From CAZNGF01 sp964572855 (GTDB taxonomy: Bacteria; Bipolaricaulota; Bipolaricaulia; RBG-16-55-9; JAJCYT01): DNA of 18,522 nucleotides. Location: positions 1-18,522 of the forward strand of contig CAZNGF010000059.1 in assembly GCA_964572855.1 (NCBI GenBank), written 5' to 3'. The notes under the pieces are model-generated. The model was not told the DNA's origin and did no database searches. It saw only the letters and a program-made list of their open reading frames with translations. A program made the translations under genes and the position numbers. Shown piece after piece: positions 6,820 to 15,600 of this stretch (positions are counted from its first letter, which is position 1; every line of letters begins with the position of its first letter).

Positions 6820-8349
6820 ATGAACATCACGACGAGACACATCGAACCCGAGCAAGTCGACACGGAACTCCTGGTGCTGTGCTGCTTTTCGGGAGAGGAA
6901 TTGGAGCCGCGCGCCCACGGCGTGGACCGAGCGCTTGGCCACCAGCTCACGAGGCTCCTGGGCGACGGCGACTTTGGGGCCGAAGCGGGAGACGCACTCC
7001 TGATCAGGTCCCCGGACGGCCTCCCGTTCCAGCGCGTGTTGCTGGTCGGCCTCGGTCCCCGCGCGGGCGCCGAGCTGGATGGGCTCAGGGAAGCCGGGGC
7101 CACGATCGGCCAGAAAGCCAACCGTTACGCCCGCGCCTGCGTGCCGGTGTCCGCTGGGTGGTTCCCCGACGAGGAGATCCGGTCGATTGCGCAAGCGTTG
7201 ACCGAGGGAATCGCCTTGGCCGGGGCACTTGAGGCCAATCCGTCCAAGGCGAAGCGCCCCTCGCTCCAGGAACTGGTGCTGGTGCCGTCGGAGCCGAATG
7301 CGCAGGGGGGCGTTCAGGAAGGCGCCATGCGCGGCCAGTGCATCGGGGAAGCGGTGGGCCTTGCGCGGGAAGTCACCAACGCGCCCGCCTCGAGCCTGAC
7401 CCCCGAGCGCTTCGCCGATCGGGCGGCGGGAATGGCCGAGCACCTTGGGGTGTCCGTCAAGTCCCTCGCGCCGCAGGAGCTTCGGGAGGAGCGGTTTGTC
7501 GGACTGTTGGAGGTCGCGAAGGGATCGGTTCAGGCGCCGGCCTTCGTGGTGTTGGAGCACGCGCCGACCCCTGCATCCGCCCAGGGGCCCGTCGTGCTCA
7601 TCGGGAAGGGCGTGACCTTTGACAGCGGCGGCTTGAGCCTCAAGCCGCGCGAGAATCTGGCCAAGATGAAGTTCGACAAGGCGGGCGCCGGAGCGGTGTT
7701 GGGGGCCTTGCAGGCGGCCGCGCAGTTGGCGCTTCCCCTGCACGTCGTGGGCCTGATCCCCCTGGCCGAGAACCTGCCGAGCGGGAGCGCCCTGAAGCCG
7801 GGCGACGTGCTCGAGATGGGCAACGGGAAGACCGTCGAGATCACCTCGACCGACGCGGAGGGCAGGCTGCTCCTGGCGGACGCGCTGCTCTACGCCGCCC
7901 GTTACGGCCCGCGGGCGGTGATCGACCTGGCGAGCCTGACGGGCGCGACGCGGATCGCGCTGGGCAAGGCGGCCAGCGGCGTGTTCGCCAACGACCCCCG
8001 CCTGCTCGAACTCGTGCGGCGCGCCGGGGAGCGCTGCGGCGAACGGGTTTGGCCGCTGCCCCTCTTTCCCGCCTACCGGGAGGCGTTGAACACCCCCTTC
8101 GCTGACATGAAGAACGCGGCCGGCCCCGAGGCCGGCGCGTGCACGGCGGCCGCCTTCCTGCACGAATTCGTGGATTTTCCCTGGGCGCACCTCGACATCG
8201 CCGGGACGGCCTGGGACGGCGGCGACAAGCGCTACCACCCCGACGAGGGGGCCACCGGGGTGGGCGTGCGCCTGCTGGTCGAGTGCTTGCGGGATATGGC
8301 CGAAAACCCGGCTTTGGAAGGCGCGTCGGGAGCGGGGGCGCGGCGATGA
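6820..8349 (+). CDS. pepA: Leucyl aminopeptidase (M17 family)
   Basis: Cytosolic two-metal aminopeptidase of 509 residues that removes N-terminal amino acids from peptides. The C-terminal catalytic domain is complete. Metal ligands are Lys263, Asp268, Asp286, Asp345 and Glu347; catalytic Lys275 and Arg349 are present in GKGVTFDSGGLSLKP and STDAEGRLLLADAL. Each is seven lower than the E. coli PepA number I recall, so the active site aligns without gaps. The less conserved N-terminal domain covers about 1-170. ATG at 6820 is preferred to the in-frame GTG at 6811: GAGGA (6805-6809) and GAGG (6813-6816) both lie upstream of the ATG. In this operon it would hydrolyse imported peptides. The next gene starts within its stop codon (ATGA overlap), suggesting translational coupling. 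Confidence 0.96.
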   Translation: MNITTRHIEPEQVDTELLVLCCFSGEELEPRAHGVDRALGHQLTRLLGDGDFGAEAGDALLIRSPDGLPFQRVLLVGLGPRAGAELDGLREAGATIGQKANRYARACVPVSAGWFPDEEIRSIAQALTEGIALAGALEANPSKAKRPSLQELVLVPSEPNAQGGVQEGAMRGQCIGEAVGLAREVTNAPASSLTPERFADRAAGMAEHLGVSVKSLAPQELREERFVGLLEVAKGSVQAPAFVVLEHAPTPASAQGPVVLIGKGVTFDSGGLSLKPRENLAKMKFDKAGAGAVLGALQAAAQLALPLHVVGLIPLAENLPSGSALKPGDVLEMGNGKTVEITSTDAEGRLLLADALLYAARYGPRAVIDLASLTGATRIALGKAASGVFANDPRLLELVRRAGERCGERVWPLPLFPAYREALNTPFADMKNAAGPEAGACTAAAFLHEFVDFPWAHLDIAGTAWDGGDKRYHPDEGATGVGVRLLVECLRDMAENPALEGASGAGARR

Positions 8350-9434
8350 GGTCGTCCGTGCTGGCCGCCACGGCGCCGCTCCCCAGGACGATGCAGGCGT
8401 TGATGAAGACCGAGGCCGGTCCGGGTTTCGAACTGCGGGCGCTCCCGCTCCCCGAGCTGGGGGCGCGCGACGTCCTGGTCAAGGTGAGGGCGGCCTCGAT
8501 CTGCGGGACGGACCTGCACCTGTACCGCTGGGACGAGTGGGCGGCCGGGCGCTTGAAGCCGCCCCTGGTGATCGGGCACGAGTTCTGCGGCGACGTCGTG
8601 GCCACGGGGCGCGAGGTCACCGAGGTCGCGCTGGGGGACTTCGTCTCCGCCGAGAGCCACGTGATCTGCGGGCTTTGCGACCTGTGCCGGACCGGGCGGG
8701 GGCACCTCTGCCGCCAGACCCGGATCCTGGGCGTCGACCGCGATGGCTGCTTTGCGGACTACGTGGCGCTGCCGGCCTCCAACGCCTGGGTCGAGCCGCC
8801 CGACATGCCGGTCGAAATCGCGGCCCTGCAGGAGAACTTTGGCAACGCCGTCCACACGGCGTTTGCGGTCGATCTGCGCGCCAAGAAGGTGCTCGTCACC
8901 GGCTGCGGCCCCGTGGGGCTCATGACCGTGGCGGTGGCCAAGGCCGCGGGCGCGCGCGCCGTGTTCGCCACCGACGTGAGCGACTACCGCCTGGGGCTGG
9001 CGCGGGCGATGGGCGCCGACCGCACGGCCAACGCGGGGCGGCGCGACTGGGCCGAGCGCGTCCGCCACGCCAGCGAGGGCAAGGGGGTCGACGTGCTGCT
9101 GGAGATGAGCGGCGCGGAGCCCGCCATCAACGCGGGGTTCGAGCTGCTCAAACCCGGCGGGGAAGCCGCGCTTCTGGGGTTGCCGCGCCGGGCGTTCGCG
9201 TTCGATTTCTCCGACCTGCTGATCTTCAAAGGGATCAAAGTCCACGGCATCGTGGGCCGCCGTTTGTGGGAGAACTGGTTTCAGGCGAGGGGGTTGCTCC
9301 GTTCCGGCGCCGTGGACCTGCAACCGCTGGTCACGCATCGCTTCGCGCTGGAGGACTTCGAAAGCGCGTTTACGCTCATGGAGTCGGGGAACTGCGGGAA
9401 AATCGTCTTCGAGTTCGAGCCCCCGGCGGGGTAA
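8346..9434 (+). CDS. tdh: L-threonine 3-dehydrogenase (zinc-dependent)
   Basis: Zinc-dependent medium-chain dehydrogenase of 362 residues that oxidises L-threonine to 2-amino-3-ketobutyrate with NAD+, in the cytosol. Catalytic zinc ligands Cys53 (SICGTDLH), His78 and Glu79 (GHEF) are present, as are the four structural-zinc cysteines Cys108, 111, 114 and 122. The threonine-dehydrogenase segments WDEW and FGNAVHTA separate it from general alcohol or sorbitol dehydrogenases. The Rossmann glycines are in TGCGPVGLM. ATG 8346 overlaps the aminopeptidase stop by 4 bp. An in-frame ATG at 8391 matches the N-terminus of E. coli Tdh better and would remove 15 residues; its AGGA site is only 2 nt away, so the start is uncertain. 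It is last in the operon. The partner ligase (Kbl) that would release glycine is not in the window. Confidence 0.9.
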   Translation: MRSSVLAATAPLPRTMQALMKTEAGPGFELRALPLPELGARDVLVKVRAASICGTDLHLYRWDEWAAGRLKPPLVIGHEFCGDVVATGREVTEVALGDFVSAESHVICGLCDLCRTGRGHLCRQTRILGVDRDGCFADYVALPASNAWVEPPDMPVEIAALQENFGNAVHTAFAVDLRAKKVLVTGCGPVGLMTVAVAKAAGARAVFATDVSDYRLGLARAMGADRTANAGRRDWAERVRHASEGKGVDVLLEMSGAEPAINAGFELLKPGGEAALLGLPRRAFAFDFSDLLIFKGIKVHGIVGRRLWENWFQARGLLRSGAVDLQPLVTHRFALEDFESAFTLMESGNCGKIVFEFEPPAG

Positions 9435-9453
9435 CCCTGCTCGGAAGGCAAAA

Positions 9454-9493
9454 CGAACGGGCCCGCGTTTTGGGAGCGGGCCCTTTGCGTTCG
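9454..9493. terminator. Bidirectional terminator between convergent tdh and DEAD-box gene
   Basis: GGGCCCGC (9459-9466) and GCGGGCCC (9476-9483) form a perfect 8-bp GC stem with a 9-nt loop. CGAAC (9454-9458) and GTTCG (9489-9493) extend it after a 5-nt bulge. TTT follows on the plus strand and TTTT on the minus strand just beyond the outer arm. The T runs are short, so termination may be partial, but the site between two converging stops supports the call. Confidence 0.75.
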
Positions 9494-9516
9494 GGTCGTG
9501 GCGTGCGTGCTCGGCC

Positions 9517-10800
9517 TTAGCGCCGGGGGCGCACGCCGTTGTCGAAGCCCTGGATCTGGTCCTTGTCCAGCAGGCGGTTGCAGGTCATCTCGATGGCCGT
9601 GATCTCCTGCGCCTGCTCCGGGGTCACGAACGTGAACGCCTTGCCGGAGGCGTGCATCCGGCCCGAGCGGCCGATGCGGTGCAGGTAGTCCTTGGGGTTT
9701 TCCGGGATGTCGTAGTTGATCACGTGCGAGATGCCGGGCACGTCGATGCCGCGGCCCATGACGTCGGTGGCCACCAGGATTTGGACCTTGCGCTCGCGGA
9801 AGTGGTTCATGGCTCGGTCGCGCTGGTTCTGGCTCAGGTCGCCGTGGATGTGGGCCACGTTAAAGCCCTTCTGCTTCAGATCCTTGCCGAGCCGTTCGGC
9901 GCCGCGCTTGGTGCGCGTGAAGATGAGGCAGAGTTCGGGGCGCTCGCGGTGGAGGATCTCGGCCAGCAACTGGCGCTTGCGCTGCGGGGCGATGGCGAAG
10001 TAGCGCTGTTCGAGCTGCTCGACCGAGGGGCCGTCCTCGTCGATGGCCGAGACGCGCGTCGGGTTCGTGAGGAAGCGATCGGCAAACCCCATGATGTCCT
10101 GCGGCATGGTGGCCGAGAGGAAGAAGGTCTGCTTGCGGCTGGCACAGCCGCGCATGATGCGCGTGATGTCCTGGCGGAAGCCCATGTCGAACATGCGGTC
10201 GACTTCGTCCAGCACGACGGCCGTGAAGCTCTTGAAGTCGATCGTGCGGCGCTGGGCGTGGTCGAGCAGCCGGCCCGGCGTGGCCACCACGATGTCCGCG
10301 CCGGCCTTGAGTTGATGGATCTGGTGCTTGATGTTTGCGCCGCCGTAGACGACCACGACCTTGGGCCCGCCCTTGCCGGCCAGCTTCTGGCCTTCCTCGG
10401 CGATCTGGACCGCCAGCTCGCGCGTCGGGGCCAGCACGAGCGCCTTGACGCGCTCGCCGCGGTTCATCTGCTCGAACAGCGGCAGCAAGAACGCCGCGGT
10501 CTTGCCCGTGCCCGTGCGGGCCAAGCCCACGCTGTCGCGCCCGCTGAGGGCGGCGGGGATGAACTTCTGCTGGATGTCGGTCGGCTCGGTGAAGCCGGCG
10601 CGGTTAACGGCCTCCAGCGCGCGGTTTCCCAGGCCCAGCTCGGCGAACGTCTTCGGCGCGCTGTCTGCGGCGGGCTGGGTTTGCTGCGCCGGCTGTGCCG
10701 GCTGTGGGTTTTGCTGGTCGCTTTGGGACGTGTGGTGCTTGCGACGGTTGCGGCTGGACTGCTTGGAACGTCTGACGTGGGTCTGTTCTCGTGTGGTCAT
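9517..10800 (-). CDS. DEAD-box ATP-dependent RNA helicase (DEVD variant)
   Basis: RNA helicase of 427 residues that unwinds structured RNA using ATP, with likely roles in ribosome assembly, mRNA decay or cold growth. Motifs appear in order: Q motif (GFTEPTDIQ, 69-77), Walker A (ARTGTGKT, 94-101), PTRELA (125-130), TPGR (174-177), motif II as DEVD (198-201), SAT (229-231), ATDVMGRGID (344-353) and HRIGRSGR (374-381). The N-terminal 45 residues are basic and rich in Q, P and A, probably a flexible RNA-binding tail. No long C-terminal extension follows the core. The ATG at 10800 has GAGGAG a few nt upstream; a longer in-frame extension to 11064 would cross both divergent promoters and was rejected. 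It resembles RhlE-like enzymes, but I do not assign a name. Confidence 0.96.
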   Translation of the reverse strand: MTTREQTHVRRSKQSSRNRRKHHTSQSDQQNPQPAQPAQQTQPAADSAPKTFAELGLGNRALEAVNRAGFTEPTDIQQKFIPAALSGRDSVGLARTGTGKTAAFLLPLFEQMNRGERVKALVLAPTRELAVQIAEEGQKLAGKGGPKVVVVYGGANIKHQIHQLKAGADIVVATPGRLLDHAQRRTIDFKSFTAVVLDEVDRMFDMGFRQDITRIMRGCASRKQTFFLSATMPQDIMGFADRFLTNPTRVSAIDEDGPSVEQLEQRYFAIAPQRKRQLLAEILHRERPELCLIFTRTKRGAERLGKDLKQKGFNVAHIHGDLSQNQRDRAMNHFRERKVQILVATDVMGRGIDVPGISHVINYDIPENPKDYLHRIGRSGRMHASGKAFTFVTPEQAQEITAIEMTCNRLLDKDQIQGFDNGVRPRR

Positions 10801-10927
10801 CGATCTCCTCGTGACTAGGTGGTTTTGAATTAAACAGACGGAAAGGGTTACCCTGTGGGCTCTTGGGTCTTGCAGCCTCAAAGAGGCAAACCAGCTTGTC
10901 TTGTTCTCTCCATGTTCAATTCCCGCA

Positions 10928-10956
10928 ATTCTAGCGCAAACCGTTCTCAATTGCAA
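10928..10956 (-). promoter_or_regulatory. Promoter of the DEAD-box helicase gene
   Basis: On the minus strand TTGCAA (10956-10951) and TAGAAT (10933-10928) are separated by exactly 17 nt. The -10 matches consensus in five of six positions. Transcription would begin near 10921, giving a leader of about 120 nt before the ATG at 10800. The leader contains a GCCTC-TTT-GAGGC hairpin (10875-10887) and an AGGGT-T-ACCCT palindrome (10844-10854). Confidence 0.6.
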
Positions 10957-10989
10957 CAGGCTTGCGTCACGTTCGCCGGGGAGACGGGT

Positions 10990-11018
10990 TTGACCGGCCG
11001 GTCTCACGGGTCTAGGAT
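10990..11018 (+). promoter_or_regulatory. Promoter of the S10 peptidase / GlmS-like / HAD cluster
   Basis: TTGACC (10990-10995) and TAGGAT (11013-11018) are spaced by 17 nt and match the sigma-70 consensus in five and four positions. Transcription would begin near 11025, about 18 nt before the GTG start at 11043, so the leader is short and carries mainly the GGGGAGGA ribosome site. Confidence 0.65.
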
Positions 11019-11042
11019 TGCGGTACTCGGAGGGGAGGAACG

Positions 11043-12548
11043 GTGAGCGAAACGGAGAAATCAAAACCTGAAGGGGACCCCCGACGTCACGAGGACGCCC
11101 CGCGGGACAAGCTGGTCCGGACCCGCCACAACGCGCGGGTCGACGGGCGCGAGCTCCACTACACGGTCACGACCGGCACGATCGTGCTCAAGGAGGAGTC
11201 CGAAAAGAAGGGCGAGGCCGAGGGCGAGTCCGAGGGCGAGAAACCCCGGGCCGAGCTCTTCTTCATCGCCTACACGCTCGACGGCGTCGAGGACCGCAGC
11301 GCGCGCCCGGTTACGTTTTCGTTCAACGGCGGGCCGGGCTCCTCGTCCGTCTGGTTGCACCTGGGGCTGCTGGGGCCGCGCCGCGTCGAGTTGGACGAGG
11401 AGGGCCACCCGCCGCCCCCGCCGTACCGCTTGGTCGACAACGAGTTTTCCCTGCTTGCCGAGACCGACCTCGTGTTCATCGACCCGGTGAGCACGGGCTA
11501 CAGCCGCGTCGTGCCGGGCGAGAAAGCCAAGCAGTTCCACGGGTTCAAGAAGGACATCGAGTCGGTGGGCGACTTCATCCGGTTGTACGCCACCCGCTAC
11601 GGGCGCTGGGGCTCGCCCAAGTTCCTCGTCGGCGAGAGCTACGGCACGACGCGCGCCGCGGGCTTGAGCGGCTACCTGCAGGAGCGCCACGGCATGTACC
11701 TGAACGGCCTCATGCTGATCTCGGTGATTCTCGACTTCCAGACCGCGCGCTTCGCCCCCGGCAACGACCTGCCCGCCATCCTGTTCCTGCCCACCTACGC
11801 GGCCACCGCCTGGTACCACGGCCGGCTCAAGGGCAAGCTGCAGGAGGATCTGCACGCCACGCTGGCCGAGGCCGAGCGCTTCGCGCAAGGGGAGTACGCG
11901 ACCGCTCTGTTCAAGGGCGCTTCGCTCTCCGCAAGCGAGCGCAAGAAGGTCGTGCGCAAGCTGAGCCGTTATACAGGCTTGAGCGAGGCCTACGTCGAGC
12001 AAACCGACCTGAGGGTCAACATCCACCGCTTCGTCAAGGAGCTCTTGAGGGACGAGCACCGCACGGTCGGCCGCCTCGACAGCCGCTTCAAGGGCATCGA
12101 CCGCGACGCGGCCGGCGAGCACCACGAGCACGACCCCAGCCTGTCGGCCATCCGCGGAGCCTACACCGCGACCCTGAACGACTACGTGCGCGGGGAGCTC
12201 GGCTTCGAAAGCGATCTGCCCTACGAAGTCCTCTCCGGCCGGGTTCAGCCCTGGCGCTTCGGCGAGCACGAGAACCAGTACGTCAACGTGGCCGAGACGC
12301 TGCGCAAGGCCATGAGCGTGAACCCACACCTCAAGGTGTTTGTGGCCAACGGCTACTACGACTTGGCCACGCCGTACTTCGCCACGGAATACACGTACAA
12401 CCACCTCGGGCTCGACCTCGTTTTGCGCGACCAGATCACGACGGCACACTACGCGGCCGGCCACATGATGTACGTCCACCGGCCCTCGCTTGAGCGCATG
12501 AGGGTCGATTTGAGCGCGTTTCTGGCCTCGGCCGTCACCGACCGCTAG
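11043..12548 (+). CDS. Serine carboxypeptidase-like peptidase, S10 family
   Basis: Alpha/beta-hydrolase of 501 residues that would remove C-terminal amino acids from peptides. The S10 hallmarks are clear: oxyanion segment FNGGPGSSSVWL near residues 95-106, nucleophile Ser199 in GESYGTTRA, Asp440 in NGYYDLATP and His474 in AAGHMMY. An acidic and lysine-rich insert (about 45-65) follows the N-terminal strand. No signal peptide is visible, unlike vacuolar or secreted eukaryotic members, so the enzyme should be cytosolic. Start is GTG at 11043 with GGAGG 4 nt upstream and a good promoter before it. The GlmS-like gene begins 80 nt downstream and is probably co-transcribed. Substrate is unknown. 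Confidence 0.92.
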   Translation: MSETEKSKPEGDPRRHEDAPRDKLVRTRHNARVDGRELHYTVTTGTIVLKEESEKKGEAEGESEGEKPRAELFFIAYTLDGVEDRSARPVTFSFNGGPGSSSVWLHLGLLGPRRVELDEEGHPPPPPYRLVDNEFSLLAETDLVFIDPVSTGYSRVVPGEKAKQFHGFKKDIESVGDFIRLYATRYGRWGSPKFLVGESYGTTRAAGLSGYLQERHGMYLNGLMLISVILDFQTARFAPGNDLPAILFLPTYAATAWYHGRLKGKLQEDLHATLAEAERFAQGEYATALFKGASLSASERKKVVRKLSRYTGLSEAYVEQTDLRVNIHRFVKELLRDEHRTVGRLDSRFKGIDRDAAGEHHEHDPSLSAIRGAYTATLNDYVRGELGFESDLPYEVLSGRVQPWRFGEHENQYVNVAETLRKAMSVNPHLKVFVANGYYDLATPYFATEYTYNHLGLDLVLRDQITTAHYAAGHMMYVHRPSLERMRVDLSAFLASAVTDR

Positions 12549-12614
12549 GGACGCAGGCCGCATGGCACCCGCCGCGCGCGTCGTCTACCATGACCCGGTC
12601 CGCCCAAGGAAAAC

Positions 12615-12622
12615 GAGGTGAT
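12615..12622 (+). promoter_or_regulatory. Strong ribosome-binding site that fixes the GTG start of the GlmS-like gene
   Basis: GAGGTGAT is an 8-nt match to the anti-Shine-Dalgarno sequence and lies 6 nt before GTG at 12629. This supports that GTG rather than the in-frame ATG at 12590, which lies upstream of the site. The ATG at 12621 is in another frame. Confidence 0.8.
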
Positions 12623-12628
12623 GCCCCC

Positions 12629-15600
12629 GTGTGCCGCAACTTCAACGCCTTCCTGAAGCCCGTCCGCCTCAGCGACCTGCTCGACCAGGCGAACGCCTCC
12701 GCCGACACGCTGCGCGAGCGGCTTGCGCAGCGCCAAGCGCACCTGCACGCCGTGGCCGAGGACTGTTCCAAGAAGAGCACCAAGGCCGGCTACGACGCCG
12801 CCGGGATGGCCGTGGGGGTCATCCCGCTCGCCGGCGTGCTGGCCGCGCTCGAGCGCGGCGCGCCGGCGGAATCCGCGCTCCCAGCCGGCCCGCTCACGGT
12901 CAAGCTCGCCCGCGACGGCGGCGACCTGCTCAAGACCTGGGACGGCTTGGTCGCGCGGCTGGGATTGAAGGACACGGACTACGTCACCAACTGGGCCACG
13001 CACGTGCGCCAAGCTTCGCAGGGCGACATGTACTCCGAGCCCAACGCGCACCCGCAGCAAGAGCGGCTGGAGCGCCAAGCGGTCCGCATTTACGCATGGG
13101 ACGGCGCAGCGTTGACATCCACGCAGCGGCCCCGCACCGGGGGACCCACGCTCTTTTCCGACACGCACAACGGCGACATCAACGACGCGGGCCGGTACAA
13201 GCGCTTCCTGGAGGCGGAGGGGTTTGCGTTCATCTCGAACTCGGACTCCTGCGTCGAGCCGGCCCTGAAACGCTTCCTCTACGAGCACCTGCTCGCAGGC
13301 GCGTTCGCAGGCGCGCTGCGCAAGCTGGCTGCTGAGGACTTCCTGCGCGACGATGCCCATGGCCCGGTCGCCGACAAGGTCGACGAGCTCCTGACGCTGG
13401 CGGCCACGCTGGCCGCGGAGGGGGCCGAGCCGCCCACGGTCGCCGCCGCGCTGGTGGCGCGCGTCCTGGAGCACTCCCACCCCGAGAGCAAGTTCACCTT
13501 CCAATCCTTCACGCCCCACGGCAAAGCGTCCCACGGCTACCTGGGCGGCGGGACGTACACGATGACGCGCGGTGGGAACAAGCGCGGCGGCGAGGAGGGC
13601 GGCGAGCTCATCTTTCACCTGCCCAAGCCCTACGACGCCCTCAACCACGAGCGCTTCGCCTTTCTGTCCGCTTCGGAGGAGAACGCGCTCAAGGAGCAGG
13701 TCGCGCTGCTCGACGCCGGCGCGCTGGCTCGGGGCGAGGTCCGCCGTGCCGAGCCCCGCACACAGGAGGTGACCTTCCTCAAGGACGCCCGCGCCACGGC
13801 CTCGATCACCGAGGGCGTGCTGCCGCTGTTCGACGTCTATCCTGGCGAGCTGGTCCAGGTGAACGCGGACGGCGCCGTGACGTTGTTCGACATCTACAGC
13901 GGTTGCGCGCTGCCCCTGATCGACATGGACGGGCGGGACGCGGCCACGGGCAGCCCCGCCGCGCCCGGCGCGTGCGAGACGGGCCGGCGCGAGCGCTTGG
14001 CCCCGTTGAAGGTGTTTCGGGTTGACTACGCCGAGCTGGACGGCCAGCCGATCCCCTGTCCCTACAACAAGTACGGCGAAGAGATTTTGGTCATCCAGCC
14101 GCTGGCGCTGCGCCACAACACCGAAAAACTCTTCGAGCGGGACGCAAGCGGCCGGGTCGGCTTGCGGAGCGGGGCCGGCGGCGTGGGCCTGACCATGGGC
14201 ACCGACGACGTCCACGAGCGCGCCCGGCGCGTGCGGGCGCTGACGCACGTTATCACGGGCGCGGCCGGGACCTCGTTCCTGATCAACGAGGTGGCGGCCA
14301 ACATCGCGCGCAAGCTCAACCTGCACCGCCTGCCCGTGCTCAACGTCGACGGCTTCACGGGCTCGGACGCGATCCCCGCCTACGCGGATCGCGGCACGCT
14401 CTTTCTGGCCAACTCCAACTCGGGCGGCACCTCGGACACGATCAAGCTCACGCACGAGCTGGCCGGGTTGCCCTCGGTGATCGCGCGCCTGCGGGCCGAG
14501 GCCGCGCTGCGCGACCCCGAGCTGCCCGAGGTGCAAAAGATCCAAGCGGCGCTGGAACGAATCGAGGCGCTGCAAGGGTCGGGCAAGGATCCGAGCGAGT
14601 GGTCGGCGCAAGCGCGCGAGCTGGTCGAGCAAAAGACGCCCTGGGTCTACGTCGTGACCAACATCGAAGCCAGCGCCCTGGGCAACATCGGGCGCGGGTT
14701 GGACCCGGCCGTGCGCTCGGCCGCCGGCGCCGGCATCACCGAACTGCCGGAAGAGGAGTGCGTGGGTTCGACGTTCGCGGCCATCGCCTCGCTCCAGTGG
14801 CAGCTCGCGCTGCACGCACACATCGGCGAAATCCGCGGCGATATCTCATCTCGCTACGCCCAGATGATCTACGCCGAGCTGGCCCAGCTCCCCGACGCGG
14901 TCGAGCGCATGGTCGGCGACGAGCACTTGCACGCTGAGATCGACGCGATGGCCGAGGAGCTGGTGGGCGGCAACTTCGACTTCGTGTTCACGGGCTACGT
15001 GGACGGCGTGCCCGAGGAGCAGGCCCACAAGGCCGCCGAGATGATCCAGGAGATGTTCGCGGGCTGGCACTTCTTCCAGTTCCAGCACGGCAAGTACGCG
15101 CACATGAAGCGCCGCACGCGCCACTCGCTGGGCTCGATCCTGGGCCACAACGCCCCGCCCCCGAGCTGGCCCTTCTTCAACGCGCGCGCCAAGAAGGCGC
15201 CTTATGAGATCGGCCCGCGCGTGGCCACCTCGTTCGTGGTCGCGCACGCCAGCGACGAACAAGCCCTGCGGGACATCCCCGACTACGCGCCCGATTACGT
15301 GTTCCGCTACCCGGCCGACAGCGTCGCGCTCTACCCGGCGCAAGCGATCGTGATCGGCCAGCTCATCTCGTACCTTTGGGGGTTGCAGAAGAAGCGCATC
15401 GGCGCGCGGGTGCGCGGCTGGAATCAGCCGCTGGTGGATTGGCTCTGCGAGCTGCCGCGCGAGGCGACCGCCGTCCCGACCGGGCTGCGCGCCGAAATCG
15501 AGTCGTACGCTCGGCGTGTCCTGGGCGAGTTTCTGGAGCTGTGCCGCACGACGCCCTGGTTCGATCGACTCGAGGGCCGGCGCCGCGCGGCCGTGTGTGA

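Noticed and set aside
9652..10818. 388-codon plus-strand open frame across the helicase gene
   Set aside because: The minus strand holds all DEAD-box motifs in order; the plus frame is a low-complexity shadow.
12590..12628. Upstream in-frame ATG for the GlmS-like protein
   Set aside because: It would add 13 residues before the nucleophilic Cys, and it lies upstream of the strong GAGGTGAT site that is correctly spaced for GTG 12629.
12545..14821. 758-codon minus-strand open frame opposite the GlmS-like gene
   Set aside because: Same composition artefact. The plus-strand frame has recognisable SIS and amidotransferase motifs and a strong ribosome site.
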